Assembly (NCBI GenBank): GCA_036898135.1 | Contig: CM072511.1 | Location: forward strand, 31,717,686 to 31,781,685 | Length of the DNA stretch: 64,000 bases | Source: Oncomelania hupensis | Lineage: Eukaryota; Mollusca; Gastropoda; Littorinimorpha; Pomatiopsidae | Reading direction: 5' to 3' | Part shown: positions 32,561 to 42,677 of the stretch, piece by piece | Position numbering within the stretch: position 1 is the first letter of the stretch | Layout of the letters: the number at the start of each line of letters is the position of its first letter | Position numbers and translations under genes: made by a program | The notes under the pieces: model-generated | Databases searched by the model: none | Seen by the model: only the letters and a program-made list of their open reading frames with translations | What the model was told of the DNA's origin: nothing

Positions 32561-33409
32561 GCGTGCGTGCACAGACTAGACCTCCGTTTATACTCTCATC
32601 TTATAGGGAAGTCTTCATCGTCTGACGATATGGCATAAACAGATCATTTACAGACTTTCTGAGACTTTGTTTACGACGGAATTAATCGGAATACCGCCAC
32701 TGTCGACAGTATTGTAGTAATCTTGGAAACCATTTTGGAGTTTTAAACTGGAGTTTAGATCAAATCTTGTTATCCTTGCGGTGAAAAGTCCAAATGTTTT
32801 CTCAGCGAAAACACGGCAGTCGCAACAGTAGTAGGCCTACCGTTACCCAGGCTAGTGGAAATCTTTTTTTGCAGTTATGACAAAAATATCCATATCCTGT
32901 GAAGAACATCTGTCCACTTGCAGGATGTTGTTTGAACCCGAATCCATCTCCACATAAGACCTACAACCTTTTACCACAGAACCACCCTGACACAAGATTT
33001 GTTGGATGTCGAGGCCTGCCTGGGACTTAAAAAGACCTCCCAACTGACGCCCATTGTCCGCGATGTGCACTCGGTTGCACAGCGATTTGCATGTTGCGTG
33101 ATACTGCCCAGGCTCTTCGTCCTTATGCCGCATTGCTTTACACTTACCTCTGTAGCGCTGGCCGCAAAGGTCAGAACTGCTAGATTTTCTTTTAAAGTTA
33201 ATTATAGCGAGTTTGTTTATTTTCTAAGCTTTCTTTCTTACTTTCTCACTTTTTTCTTTCTTTACATTTTGAAACTTCTTTTTGCGTGTTCTTGTTTGTT
33301 TATTTGAAGGACTGTATAAAAAATATAATTATGGATTATTTGTGTCCGTTTCTTCAATTCTAAATTGGTCAAGAAAAAAAAAAGAGGAACATTCATTTAA
33401 TGTGTCAAT
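32561..33409. other. intergenic DNA, no gene seen
   Basis: Unique sequence of mixed composition. Short open frames at 32852-33133 and 32999-33307 do not resemble known proteins. Confidence 0.6.
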
Positions 33410-33420
33410 CAAAATATGGT

Positions 33421-33853
33421 ATACGCTTGCGAAACATGGACCCTCACAGCAGATCTAGAACGAAGAATATAAAGTATGGAGATGAGGTGCTACAGAAGAC
33501 TTCTGGGCATTTCCTATACCCAGCACATCACCAACGACGAAGTCCGACAGACCATCACACAAGACATTGGACAATACGATGACATGTTCACAGTGGTGAA
33601 GAAACGGAAACTCCGAAGGTATGGCCACGTCACCAGATCATCAGGCCTTGCAAAGACCATCCTGCAAAGAAGAGGTAGACCGAAAAAGAGGTGGGAGGAC
33701 AACATTCGGGAATGGACTGGCTTGACATTGAGCGAAGCCATGAGGGTTGCTGAGGACAGAGAGGGATGGAGTGTGCTGGTTAAACGATCATCTGTAGTGA
33801 CCCAACGACCTCAGAGTTACGGGATAGGATAGGATAGGATCGGAGAGGAGAGG
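33421..33853 (+). mobile_element. non-LTR retrotransposon, 5'-truncated copy (3'-most part of ORF)
   Basis: The copy holds the C-terminal end of a LINE polyprotein and a (GGATA)n tail at about 33824-33842. The duplication CAAAATATGGT is perfect at 33410-33420 and 33854-33864. The frame opens YACETWTLTADLERRI, then an in-frame TAA, then SMEMRCYRRLL through GRPKKRWEDNI to a stop formed by the tail. Compared with the copy at 35271 it also lacks a few residues before GRPKKRW. It is dead on arrival and further degraded. Confidence 0.9.
33476..33832 (+). pseudogene. LINE reverse transcriptase C-terminal fragment
   Basis: This open stretch of 118 codons matches the minus-strand copy at 35283-36093 nearly throughout. 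Shared blocks include MEMRCYRRLL, VVKKRKLR, YGHVTRSSGLAKTIL and GRPKKRWEDNIREWTGL. It lacks the palm and the FADD catalytic motif and cannot encode an active enzyme. Confidence 0.85.
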
Positions 33854-33880
33854 CAAAATATGGTTTCATTAAATTTTATC

Positions 33881-34050
33881 GTTCCTATTTAGCGCTTTTC
33901 CAGATCAAGAGATACAGGATCTCACGCAAGCCGCATGAGGTGCCAACTTGCTGCCTTAAGCGCAGCCTTTGACGCTCCAGACAACTGAGAACAATATTGA
34001 GCGATCTGGGATGAAAGAGAAGGAACCAAGCGCTTGCTGATTAGATCTTG
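33881..34050 (-). mobile_element. tRNA SINE family 3, degenerate partial copy
   Basis: The + strand reads TTTAGCGCTTTTCCAGATCA, then ATACAGGATCTCACGCAAG and CAGACAACTGAG, matching the 3' half of the 9421 copy with many differences. The head is not recognisable. Confidence 0.6.
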
Positions 34051-34525
34051 TTTCATACTTTCGGTTCATCCGAAGCAGTGTTAATAATTCTTTTACCTCA
34101 TAGCCCATACTTAATTCTAATCCTAACCCTTACTAGCCCCAAACCCTACTGTCATTCCTTGATAACTATCGTGGTGAGTTAAACTGAATCGTTACCAGAC
34201 TCCGAACAGAAGTCAAACATATGACCACCGCCGCCGGTCATACAAATTTCAATCTCGCTGTTCGCCATGTCTGGAGGCGTCTGTGTCACTCTAAATCTCT
34301 GGGTCCCGATTTTCATTGCCACCCTATGAACTGCCTCACTACATAAATTCTCGCTCTTGCCAAATTGCCACGACAAGTCACTGGGAAACGAAGATTGGGA
34401 AAAACGAGGTAGAGAATTTATAAACTTTTTTTGTTTGAAAAAGGATTTCATTTATTGCTGAATATCCATTTGTATATAGCGCGCTCAGAATGTAAAACAT
34501 TGGGACCAGAATGCGAAAGGGTCGT

Positions 34526-34798
34526 CTCATCGCCGTAGCTCAAGTGGTAGAGCGTTCACCTGGTACACCGATGACCCGAGTTCGAATCCCGTGGTGGGCG
34601 AAATAAAAAGTGGCCATTTCTCACTGTCCATTTCAGCAATATGATTTCTCTGGTGGCTCAGTGTTGATTTAGGTCTCTACCTCTTGTTTTCTGGGATGGT
34701 TATCACCGGCCCCGTCTGCCATATCGCCAATGGTGGGTGTAGACGTTAAGCCTCGATGTTTATTCATGCAAGAGTGAAAAGCGTAAGCTACACATATT
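34526..34798 (+). mobile_element. tRNA-derived SINE, family 2, copy a
   Basis: The head TCGCCGTAGCTCAAGTGGTA supplies an A box and GAGTTCGAATCCCGTGG a B box. The D stem GCTC/GAGC pairs, but the anticodon stem does not, so this is not a functional tRNA. The body continues through GTCTGCCATATCGCCAATGG and GTGTAGACGTTAAGCC, followed by a long (GAA)n array at 34799-34884. Related copies lie at 56093-56310 and 56612-56700. Confidence 0.85.
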
Positions 34799-34884
34799 AG
34801 AGAAGAAGAAGAAGAAGAAGAAGAAGAAGAAGAAGAAGAAGAAGAAGAAGAAGAAGAAGAAGAAGAAGAAGAAGAAGAAGAAGA
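34799..34884. repeat. (GAA)n array directly after a SINE
   Basis: About 28 perfect GAA units follow the 3' end of SINE family 2 copy a, and probably grew from its tail. Confidence 0.97.
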
Positions 34885-35260
34885 TCAACAACAACAACAA
34901 GATAAAGATAATAATAAGAAGAAGAACATCAACACCAACAACAAGATACAGATAAAGATAATAATAAGAGGAAGAACATCAACATTAACACAACAACAAC
35001 AAGATAAAGATAATAATAAGAAGAAGAACATCAACACCAACAACAACAACAATATAAAGATAAAGAGAAGAAGAAGAAGAAGAAGAAGAAGAAGAAGAAG
35101 AAGAAGAAGAAGAAGAAGAAGAAGAAGAAGAACGTCAACACCATCACCAACAACAACAAAATAAAGATAATAAGAAGAAGAAGAACATCACCACCACTAC
35201 CACCAACAACAACAACAACAACAACAAGATAAAGATAATAATAAGAAGATCAACACCACC
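34885..35260. repeat. minisatellite, left part, unit about 50-60 bp
   Basis: Repeats of AGATAAAGATAATAATAAGA, AGAAGAACATCAACACC and (AAC)n follow one another with varying unit length. A GAA array of about 66 bp interrupts them at 35065-35130. The same phrases resume at 36111 beyond a LINE insertion. Confidence 0.9.
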
Positions 35261-35270
35261 AACAAAAACA

Positions 35271-36100
35271 TCCTATCCTATCCTATCCTGTCCCATAACC
35301 CGAAGGTCGTAGGGGCACCACAGATGATCGCTTAACCAGCATACTCCATCTTTCTCTGTCCTCAGCAGCCCTCATGGCTTCGCTCAGTGTCAAACCAGTC
35401 CATTCTCGAATGTTGTCCTCCCACCTCTTTTTCGGTCTCCCCCTTCTTCTACCTCCTTGCACTGTGCCTTGCAGAATGGTCTTTGCAAGGCCTGATGATC
35501 TGGTGACGTGGCCATACCATCGGAGTTTCCGTTTCTTCACTACTGTGAGCAGGTCATCGTGTTGTCCAATGGCTTGTGTGATGGTCTGTCGGACTTCAAC
35601 ATTGGTGATGTGTTGGGTATAGGAAATGCACAGAAGTCTTCTGTAGCACCTCATCTCCATGCTTTGTATTCTTCGTTGGAGATCTGCTGTGAGGGTCCAT
35701 GCTTCGCAAGCATATAGGAAGATGGAGATGACCAGAGAGCGCAGCAGTCTTACTTTGGAATGTAGACTGATGGTTCTGTCTTTCCAAATGGGCTTCAACC
35801 TTGTCAGGGCAGCAGTTGTTTGTGCGATCCTGGAGAGGACTTCCTGTCGAGACCCATTGTCTGACACAATGGCTCCTAAATATTTGAAGCTGTGCACTGT
35901 GTTGAGGGATTGGCCTTGTACTTTGATGTCCGTGTTGATGCCATTGGTGTTGTTGGTCATCATTTTGGTCTTCTCTGCACTTATTTCCATTCCATAAGCT
36001 CTGGAGGTGGTGTCAAGCCTCTGTACAAGCTGTTCAAGTTCTTGTTCCTCTCCAGCCAATCCATCAATATCATCCGCAAAACGAAGATTGGAGATAACAA
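35271..36100 (-). mobile_element. non-LTR retrotransposon, 5'-truncated copy with 10-bp target duplication
   Basis: The element is inserted inside the minisatellite. AACAAAAACA flanks it exactly at 35261-35270 and 36101-36110. The minus-strand 3' end carries a GGATA tail, seen as TCCTATCC at 35271-35288. The 5' end is truncated just before the reverse transcriptase FADD motif. The left and right minisatellite parts would be continuous without it. Confidence 0.93.
35283..36093 (-). pseudogene. LINE reverse transcriptase, palm fragment to C-terminus
   Basis: From the 5' side the frame reads SNLRFADDIDGLAG, with the FADD catalytic box at about 36069-36080. It continues with AEKTKMM, FKYLGAIVSDNGS, LYACEAWTL, MEMRCYRRLL and RRRGRPKKRWEDNI, and ends at a stop supplied by the GGATA tail. 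This is the C-terminal 270 residues of a non-LTR reverse transcriptase; fingers and endonuclease are missing. The open frame extends to 36263, but beyond about 36093 it translates only minisatellite. This copy has no internal stop, so it is younger than the one at 33421. The clade (RTE-, jockey- or CR1-related) is not settled by eye. Confidence 0.9.
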
Positions 36101-36110
36101 AACAAAAACA

Positions 36111-36262
36111 AGATAAAGATAATAATAAGAAGAAGAACATCAACATTAACAACAACAACAAGATAAAGATAATAAGAAGAAGAACAACAACAACATCAAC
36201 ACCAACAACAACGAGCGATAGCTGGGAAACTAACAACAAGAACAAGAAGATAAAGATATACA
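36111..36262. repeat. minisatellite, right part
   Basis: This continues the AGATAAAGATAATAATAAGA/AGAAGAACATCAAC pattern of 34885-35260 on the far side of the LINE. Confidence 0.88.
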
Positions 36263-37085
36263 ACTATTTTAAAAGAGGAAGCCTCAGAAAAGGGAGACAC
36301 ACATGATATAGTTGGCTCGCCTAAAGAATCAGGACTGGAGTTTATTGACTGCACCCTGGATAATTATAGTCCTTATCAGATGCTGTCCTCCGGGGAATGA
36401 GGGAATGATGGGGAGGATACGAAAGATGTATATCCCGTTCTCTGCTGCCAATGCTTTGTAGAATTGTGCCACAGATAGAGATGGCCATTTCGCTGTGTTC
36501 AAGCCTCGGAAAACTAGAGGTGTTTTAACTTTATCAACTTTCTGCTGGAAAGGGAAACGTTTACGCCAGCAAGTAAACTCAAAAGGAGCGAAGAGAGCAG
36601 GCGTAGAAATAAATGTTGAGGGAAGAATGGAAGACTGTAAGTGCAAAAAAGAAGAACAAGACGGAGGGGCATAACGGTACCGACTATTCTCCTATCAAAA
36701 CATTGGAACGGTCACTGTCGTTGGTGTCAATCATACAGCATAAAGCGTATCTCTGAGACTAGACGAGGCCTTCCTCCTCTCATTTACGAGAGGTCTACTC
36801 TAGTCTGGTCTCAGCTACGCTGTGTGTGATGCCAACAAGTCCAATGCTTTGTTTAATTTGTATGGAATTTGGGTTTACCCTATTGTTATTACATTAAACA
36901 ATGATTATTAAGTGGGCTTTCGTTGCTCAAACCAACAGTTACATTTACAATTTTCCATTTTCGTTCTGACATGAAGTTATTTCCCCTCTTTAACGGTCTC
37001 CCCGTCTGACCTTTGCCACTATTCCTGCAAGAATCACGCGGCTTCAAGAGTATGGTAGGGTCTATATAGTATAAATCTAAAAAAA
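36263..37085. other. intergenic DNA, no gene seen
   Basis: Unique sequence of mixed composition. Short open frames on both strands (36329-36646 minus, 36641-36829 plus) resemble nothing I recognise. Confidence 0.6.
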
Positions 37086-37089
37086 AAAA

Positions 37090-37258
37090 TTAGGTAGAGT
37101 GGCTTACTAGTAACCGAACGGTCCTTGGTTCGAATCCCGGATTGGCCAACATGTGACCATATTATTTTCCCCTTACCATCAACTGGGTCGCGGGTGTCAG
37201 AATAATGTGACAGTAGTCGCTTATACGCTCCGGTGTCTTGTGACTATAATCTACAATT
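37090..37258 (+). mobile_element. tRNA-derived SINE, family 1, copy b (damaged head)
   Basis: It begins within the D-arm (TAGGTAGAGTGGCTTACTAG) after an A-run and keeps the B box GGTTCGAATCCCGG. The body ATATTATTTTCCCC and end GTGACTATAATCTACAA match copies at 11603 and 37524. Confidence 0.85.
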
Positions 37259-37523
37259 AAAAACCTTACCGAGCCACTTTGTTCTGGGTTCTCTCATTTT
37301 CCTGGCTTATTATATGATATTTTTTAGCTGATTTAAAAAAAAATAATAACTATAATTATTTTGGAAAGTTATTTTGTTGTTGATGTGGTTGTAAGCTTTC
37401 TTTTTTCAGTGGGGCAGCAATCACTGTGAATGTTAAAAGTATCTGTCGGGGTTGCGTGGTCAAAATGGGTTCTTTTAAAGCCACCACACACGTATAAAAG
37501 TTCAGGATTTGAAAGCCTTTCAA

Positions 37524-37721
37524 TGTGGGGCCGGGTAGTTCAGTTGGTAGAGCGGCTTACTAGTAACCGAAGGGTACCTGGTTCGAATCCCAGATTGGAC
37601 AACGTGTGACCATATTATTTTCCATTACTATAAACTGGTTCGCTGGTGTCAGAATAATGTGACCAGTCAGTCGGCTGTACGCTTCGGTATTGTGTGACTA
37701 TAATCTACAATTACCCTTTTT
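37524..37721 (+). mobile_element. tRNA-derived SINE, family 1, copy c
   Basis: A full-length copy starting GGGGCCGGGTAGTTCAGTTG. The duplication GCCTTTCAA lies at 37515-37523 and 37722-37730. It lies only 265 bp after copy b, in the same orientation. Confidence 0.88.
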
Positions 37722-38114
37722 GCCTTTCAACAGAGAATGAACGTGTGTGATCAACAATCAACGATGAACGATACCTATAAATCTTTCGGTTATCGACGCG
37801 CAATGTAGGTCGATTTTGTTGCCTTGGACTTAAATAGCGCCTCACGAGAAAATAATGATAGCCATAATTAACTCTACTTAGGCCAGTAGGTAAACAATTA
37901 CGGTCAGTTTTGTTCTCACGATTCTCTAATTTTGTTTAGATGTCTTCGCCATTTTAGCAAGCAATAATCAGCTTGATCAGCTGTTGATCGCCTTCGGCAA
38001 CTAAGGCCAAAGAACAGTGCGTAGCTTTATCTTTGTGTGTGTGCTAAGACTGAGATCATCTATTACGCAAAAGCCACCCCCACCTTTAAACTCTTTAGGA
38101 AGTTCAGAGCAGCT

Positions 38115-38300
38115 GTATGAGAGTCTCAGTGGTAAAATTCTCGCCTGCCTGGCGTATACAAGAACTTGAGTTCGCATCTCAGTTGTGACACGGAGATATT
38201 TCTTTCAAATCACATTAGCCGGACTTTCCAACCGAAGTTCTGCTGCACGCCAGACGAACGGTTTAACACTTCGCCGGCACGACACACGACACCCTTTTAC
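38115..38300 (+). mobile_element. tRNA-Gly-like SINE or tRNA pseudogene
   Basis: The segment GTGGTAAAATTCTCGCCTGC at 38130-38149 is nearly the D-arm and anticodon arm of animal tRNA-Gly(GCC). A decayed T-arm, TGAGTTCGCATCTCA, follows. The acceptor stem does not pair. Downstream sequence (CCGGACTTTCCAACCGAAGT onward) could be a SINE body, but I see no second copy here. Confidence 0.65.
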
Positions 38301-38384
38301 CCAATTCAATTCAATCAATTTATTTATAGTCGGTTCACTAATTAACTGATATTTTAGGTTTAATTAAAAAAGAATTAAATAACT

Positions 38385-38421
38385 AAATAATAATAATAGT
38401 AATAACAACAACAACAACAAC

Positions 38422-38502
<81 letters not shown>
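38385..38502. repeat. (AAC)n(AAT)n array
   Basis: A short AAC block at 38405-38423 is followed by about 26 AAT units. Confidence 0.95.
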
Positions 38503-38503
<1 letters not shown>

Positions 38504-39061
38504 GGTACATTAAAATTCATTTAAAAAAATTCAACTCTTAACATTAAAATATCTACATCATAATATTAAAAGTACATCGTGTACAATGACTACAATTATA
38601 ACAAGTTTCCTATATGATTATACGATATAATAGATGCAATTTTTAGCATGAAGTCATTATCAGGTAATATGTTCTTTACATCATTACGCTGTCTGATAAT
38701 AGTATCAATATTCTTTTCTGTAAATAATTTGTTCAAAAAACTGACAGTGTAATAACAGATGGTCAACATTCAAAGTGTTTGAACATACGCAATTGACAGC
38801 TCTGGAAACTTTAGTTTTCCATGAACTTGTATATAAAGGTTATTAAATATCTAGTCTAGAGCTAGACAAAATAAGGAAGGATAATGAAGGAAAGCAAAGT
38901 AGTATTGGATAAATGTTTTAAAAATTTAATTTTTTTATCATTAGAGTCGGATGGCAACTTTCCTTGGGTTACTGAGAGCTATAAATCATCCTTGTATGTA
39001 TAACTTCACCGTGTAAGGGGAATCCATTCTCACGTTTTTTTTTAGAAAAGGCAGCACTAAT

Positions 39062-39063
39062 CC

Positions 39064-39149
<86 letters not shown>

Positions 39150-39189
39150 GAAGGAGAAGAAGAAGAAGAAGAAGCGCAACAATAACATC

Positions 39190-39264
<75 letters not shown>

Positions 39265-39383
39265 TTATTATTATTATTTTTTATTATTATTAGTAGTAGT
39301 ATTATATAATAAGGATTAGTAGTAGTAGTAGTAGTAGTAATGATAAAAAGAGGATGATGATGATGTTGATGAAGATGATGATA

Positions 39384-39477
<94 letters not shown>

Positions 39478-39488
39478 CGATGGTTGGA

Positions 39489-39575
<87 letters not shown>

Positions 39576-39597
39576 GTTATTATTATTATTATTATTA
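39062..39597. repeat. compound AAT/GAA/AAT/ATT/TAG/GAT/ATT array, 535 bp
   Basis: Blocks in order: AAT 39065-39147, GAA to 39175, AAT 39190-39263, ATT to 39292, TAG blocks, GAT 39355-39478, ATT 39489-39597. Both strands give long homopolymeric open frames that are not genes. Confidence 0.97.
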
Positions 39598-40097
39598 ATT
39601 ACACTGGAATGTTTATTCCAAAGCACCGCCTACCCAAAGTCCTATTCAAATTGCTTTATAGTGTAGCCTCAAATGCTATGGTTTATCCCAAACCCTATCA
39701 CGCACACCCCCAACATTACCTACTGAACTGGCTAATATACCCCCATTAGACAGCAATAAATTCCCAACAGTCAAGTGTCACTTTCGAACGTAACAACTTC
39801 AGTTTATCGATGACATGTTTGTTTAGAAATCCACGATGAAACGGCTGTTGACAAAACAAGATAGATTTACAAACCATTGCTGACCAAGCCAGCATTTCCA
39901 CTTCACTTCTCATAGTGGACAGTACTAAAGCATCAGCACCCTTTTGTTGAAGATGTCCCTCTGGCTTGCCCGAGGGCAGGAAAGGCCAAAGTGACGGGGT
40001 GGATGAGGTTTCTAATAAGGATGTACCTAGGTACACTCCTGATAATAGAGGTCCAATGATAGTCTCATGATATACAGCTTCTCAATAGAGAAAGTCT

Positions 40098-40122
40098 CAT
40101 CGCCGTAGCTCAAGTGGTAAAG
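40098..40122 (+). mobile_element. SINE family 2, 5' head fragment
   Basis: The + strand reads TCTCATCGCCGTAGCTCAAG then TGGTA, identical to the start of the 34526 copy, and stops abruptly at the edge of a LINE fragment. Confidence 0.65.
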
Positions 40123-40920
40123 GTTGGAAATTGCTCTACCCCTATGCTGACTGTGCCTTCGTGATCTGCAAGGCCATCTGACACGGTGCGCTCTAGAAAG
40201 ATATTAAAGAGTGTTGGAAAGAGTAGGCATCCTTGACGCACGCCGATTGTTATTCTGATCCCGTTCCCGAGGGCGCTGTTGTGTAGTACTGCCTTGTGAC
40301 TGTCATACAGGCTTTTGATGACTTCAATAATTTTAGGGCTGGTGTTGTACACTCTCATGGTTTCCCACAGAGCTGCATGCCAGACTCGGTCAAATGCTTT
40401 CTTGAAGTCTACAAACACATGATATAGATGTTGTTGATGCTGTAGGTATTTCTCGCAGATTATTCTGAGGTTGAAAATCTGTTCAGTGGTATTTCGCTCT
40501 GCCCTGAATCCTGCTTGTTCTTCAGCTATGATTTGTTCAGCTTGGGGTTTCAAACTGTTGAGTAAGTTATTATTTTGAGGTGGATCTTGCTGTGATGGCT
40601 GATGAGGTTGATAGTGCGGTAATTTTCACACTCCTGAAAGTTACCTTTTGTGGAAGAGTGATGACAAGCGACTGGTTCCATGGTGCAGGCTATTCCCCAC
40701 TCTGCCAGACCTTGTTACAGATAATGGTGAGGGCGTCAATCATCGCTTCTCCTCCTGCATGAAGCAATTATGCGGGTATATTGTCCACCCCCCGGTGACT
40801 TCCCATTCTTCAGCGATGGCACTGCTGCCTCAACTTCTTCTCGGAGGATTTCTTCTTCTTGATCCATCCGAAGGTTATAATTATAGGTCGTCCGGATGGT
40901 AATTTTTGTGTGAAGCAATA
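40110..40920 (-). pseudogene. LINE reverse transcriptase, fingers/palm fragment with frameshifts
   Basis: On the minus strand the N-terminal side reads EEVEAAVPSLKNGKSPG (about 40770-40865). After frame changes the reading becomes KPQAEQIIAEEQAGF (40553 downward). FVDFKKAFDRVWH follows, matching reverse transcriptase motif A, then GVRQGCLLFPTLFNIFLE. These are consecutive parts of a non-LTR reverse transcriptase upstream of the segment present at 35283-36093, so probably the same family. At least one frameshift near 40560-40740 breaks it. The FADD box and everything after it are absent. Confidence 0.85.
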
Positions 40921-41243
40921 GCGATCACATTCATGCCTGACTGATCATCGCAGCTTGCAGCAATAGGTGATATTACTATGTTATGGCTTAATGCGTTCTA
41001 AACGGATAGCCTCTGTGAAGTCATGGTCAATGACTTACAAGATTAGTCAATTAGAAGTGGTCTGAGGGTATTCAGTCTAGTTATAACGGGTACATGCCCG
41101 AGGCTTATGGCGGGACTGGCTAGAGCCATCAACAGTGATAAGTATAACGCACACGCAAGCAGCGGTGCTGAGATGGGCCGAGTACCTCACCGATACAATG
41201 GATAGCGCTTTGAGCAAAAACAATGAATATAATATGAAAAAAG

Positions 41244-41245
<2 letters not shown>

Positions 41246-41315
<70 letters not shown>
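41246..41315. repeat. (ATC)n array
   Basis: About 23 ATC units follow a SINE-like end (GATAGCGCTTTGAGCA ... AATGAATATAATATG). A similar end precedes the ATC array at 53881. Confidence 0.95.
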
Positions 41316-41351
41316 ACCGTTTTGCTGATTCAACGAGGTAATGCGCATGGC

Positions 41352-41884
41352 TACCAGCGCTTTCAAGATACAGTTGAAAGTACCGCTGAGTAGCGTGAAC
41401 AGGATATATCGTAATATCGCCAAGATAATAACTTGAGTCCGCTATGAGCGGACGAGGCTACTTGCGAAATCACGAAAAAAAAAAGCGCAATTTGACTGCA
41501 GTGAACTCATGAAAATAGAAAAATGTAAGTTTCGTCTCCTCTAGGGGACGAATTAGGTCAAACTGTATTAGTTTCTAGGTCAACTGTCTTTTACGAACCG
41601 TTTGAGAATGTTTTTGAACCGTTTGTTGACGCCGGATAGTGTCCCCACTTGGTTTCATGCAATTTAAGAATCCAACCAGGCAATTGGATTTTTGAGACGG
41701 AAAGAGCGGAATGTTGTAGAGCAACATTCTGTATATATTTACAGTGAAATTGCGCTTTTTCCGTGATTTCGCAGGTAGCCTCGTCCGCTCATAGCGGACT
41801 CAAGTTATTATCTTGGCGATATTACGATATATCCTGTTCACGCTACGCAGCGAAGATTAGAGGTGTATCTTGAGTGCGCTGGTA
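41352..41884. mobile_element. 533-bp transposon with about 130-bp inverted repeats and TA flanks
   Basis: Outer ends read TACCAGCGC and GCGCTGGTA. Inverted similarity continues inwards and is nearly perfect across 41389-41490 and 41740-41852, including CTTGAGTCCGCTATGAGCGG. If the outermost TA is the duplicated target, the layout fits a Tc1/mariner-type MITE. No transposase is present. The inner GTCCGCTATGAGCGGAC is itself a small hairpin. Confidence 0.85.
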
Positions 41885-42139
41885 CCTTGGTGCAATGGGT
41901 GGATTCAACTGTGAGTAACATCGAGGTGCCTCAGAGATAGATCGCGGCAAAGCTGTTGAAATGCCTGTACGCTCTATAACTCACTGCCAAGCTATTGTCA
42001 AGTGAGACATTTTTAACGCCCTCCCTTGTTAGATCTATGTTAATGTTCCGCCTACTCGGAAGTAACGGTATAAGCGCTCTGAACCAGGAAAGTGTTCAGG
42101 AAAGGTGTTCTAGTCCATATCGACCCTTTTTCCCTTGAC

Positions 42140-42297
42140 CGTCATGATGATGATGAGGAGGATGATGATGATGATAATAATGATGAGGATGATAATGATG
42201 ATGATGATGATGAGGAGGAGGAGGATGATAATAATGATAAGGATGACGATGATAATAATGATGATGGTGATGATGAGGAGGAGGAGGAGGATAATAT
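42140..42297. repeat. GAT/GAG-rich imperfect array
   Basis: About 155 bp of GAT, GAG and AAT triplets. The acidic open frame over it (Asp/Glu runs) is a repeat artefact. Confidence 0.9.
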
Positions 42298-42555
42298 TTC
42301 TGATCAAAGTGCGTAGCAGAGAATGGCCGAGGCTTACGTCGCCTCTCCCTGATCTCTGCCGCTGGCTTACAGACTGCGGGTTTTCTTGAAGTATTATGTC
42401 ATTGCATGCCCCGTCCCGATCTGAAAAAAAAGGGGTGTAACATCGTCAAAGTTCCTAGTATCTTATTTGGGCTGGGAGCGACTGGGAGCATTCTGATTGG
42501 TCGACGCATTATAAAATTCGACGCATGCGCACAGTGCTATCGTAGTCTTAGTAAG

Positions 42556-42609
42556 AATTAGAGTTAGGGTTAGGGTTAGAGTTAGGGTTAGGGTTTAGGG
42601 TTAGGGTTA
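42556..42609. repeat. interstitial TTAGGG-like tract
   Basis: Eight or so units of TTAGGG with TTAGAG and TTTAGGG variants. TTAGGG is the telomere unit of molluscs and many other animals. Confidence 0.9.
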
Positions 42610-42677
42610 CGACGCCTAAGAACATCGTGAAAAAGCCGGTCCGACTTGACCTGGCGCATGCGCAAAGGCGCCCGGCT

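Noticed and set aside
35283..36263. Complete 326-residue membrane-like protein
   Set aside because: The hydrophobic N-terminal part is translated minisatellite. Only the part below about 36093 is LINE-derived.
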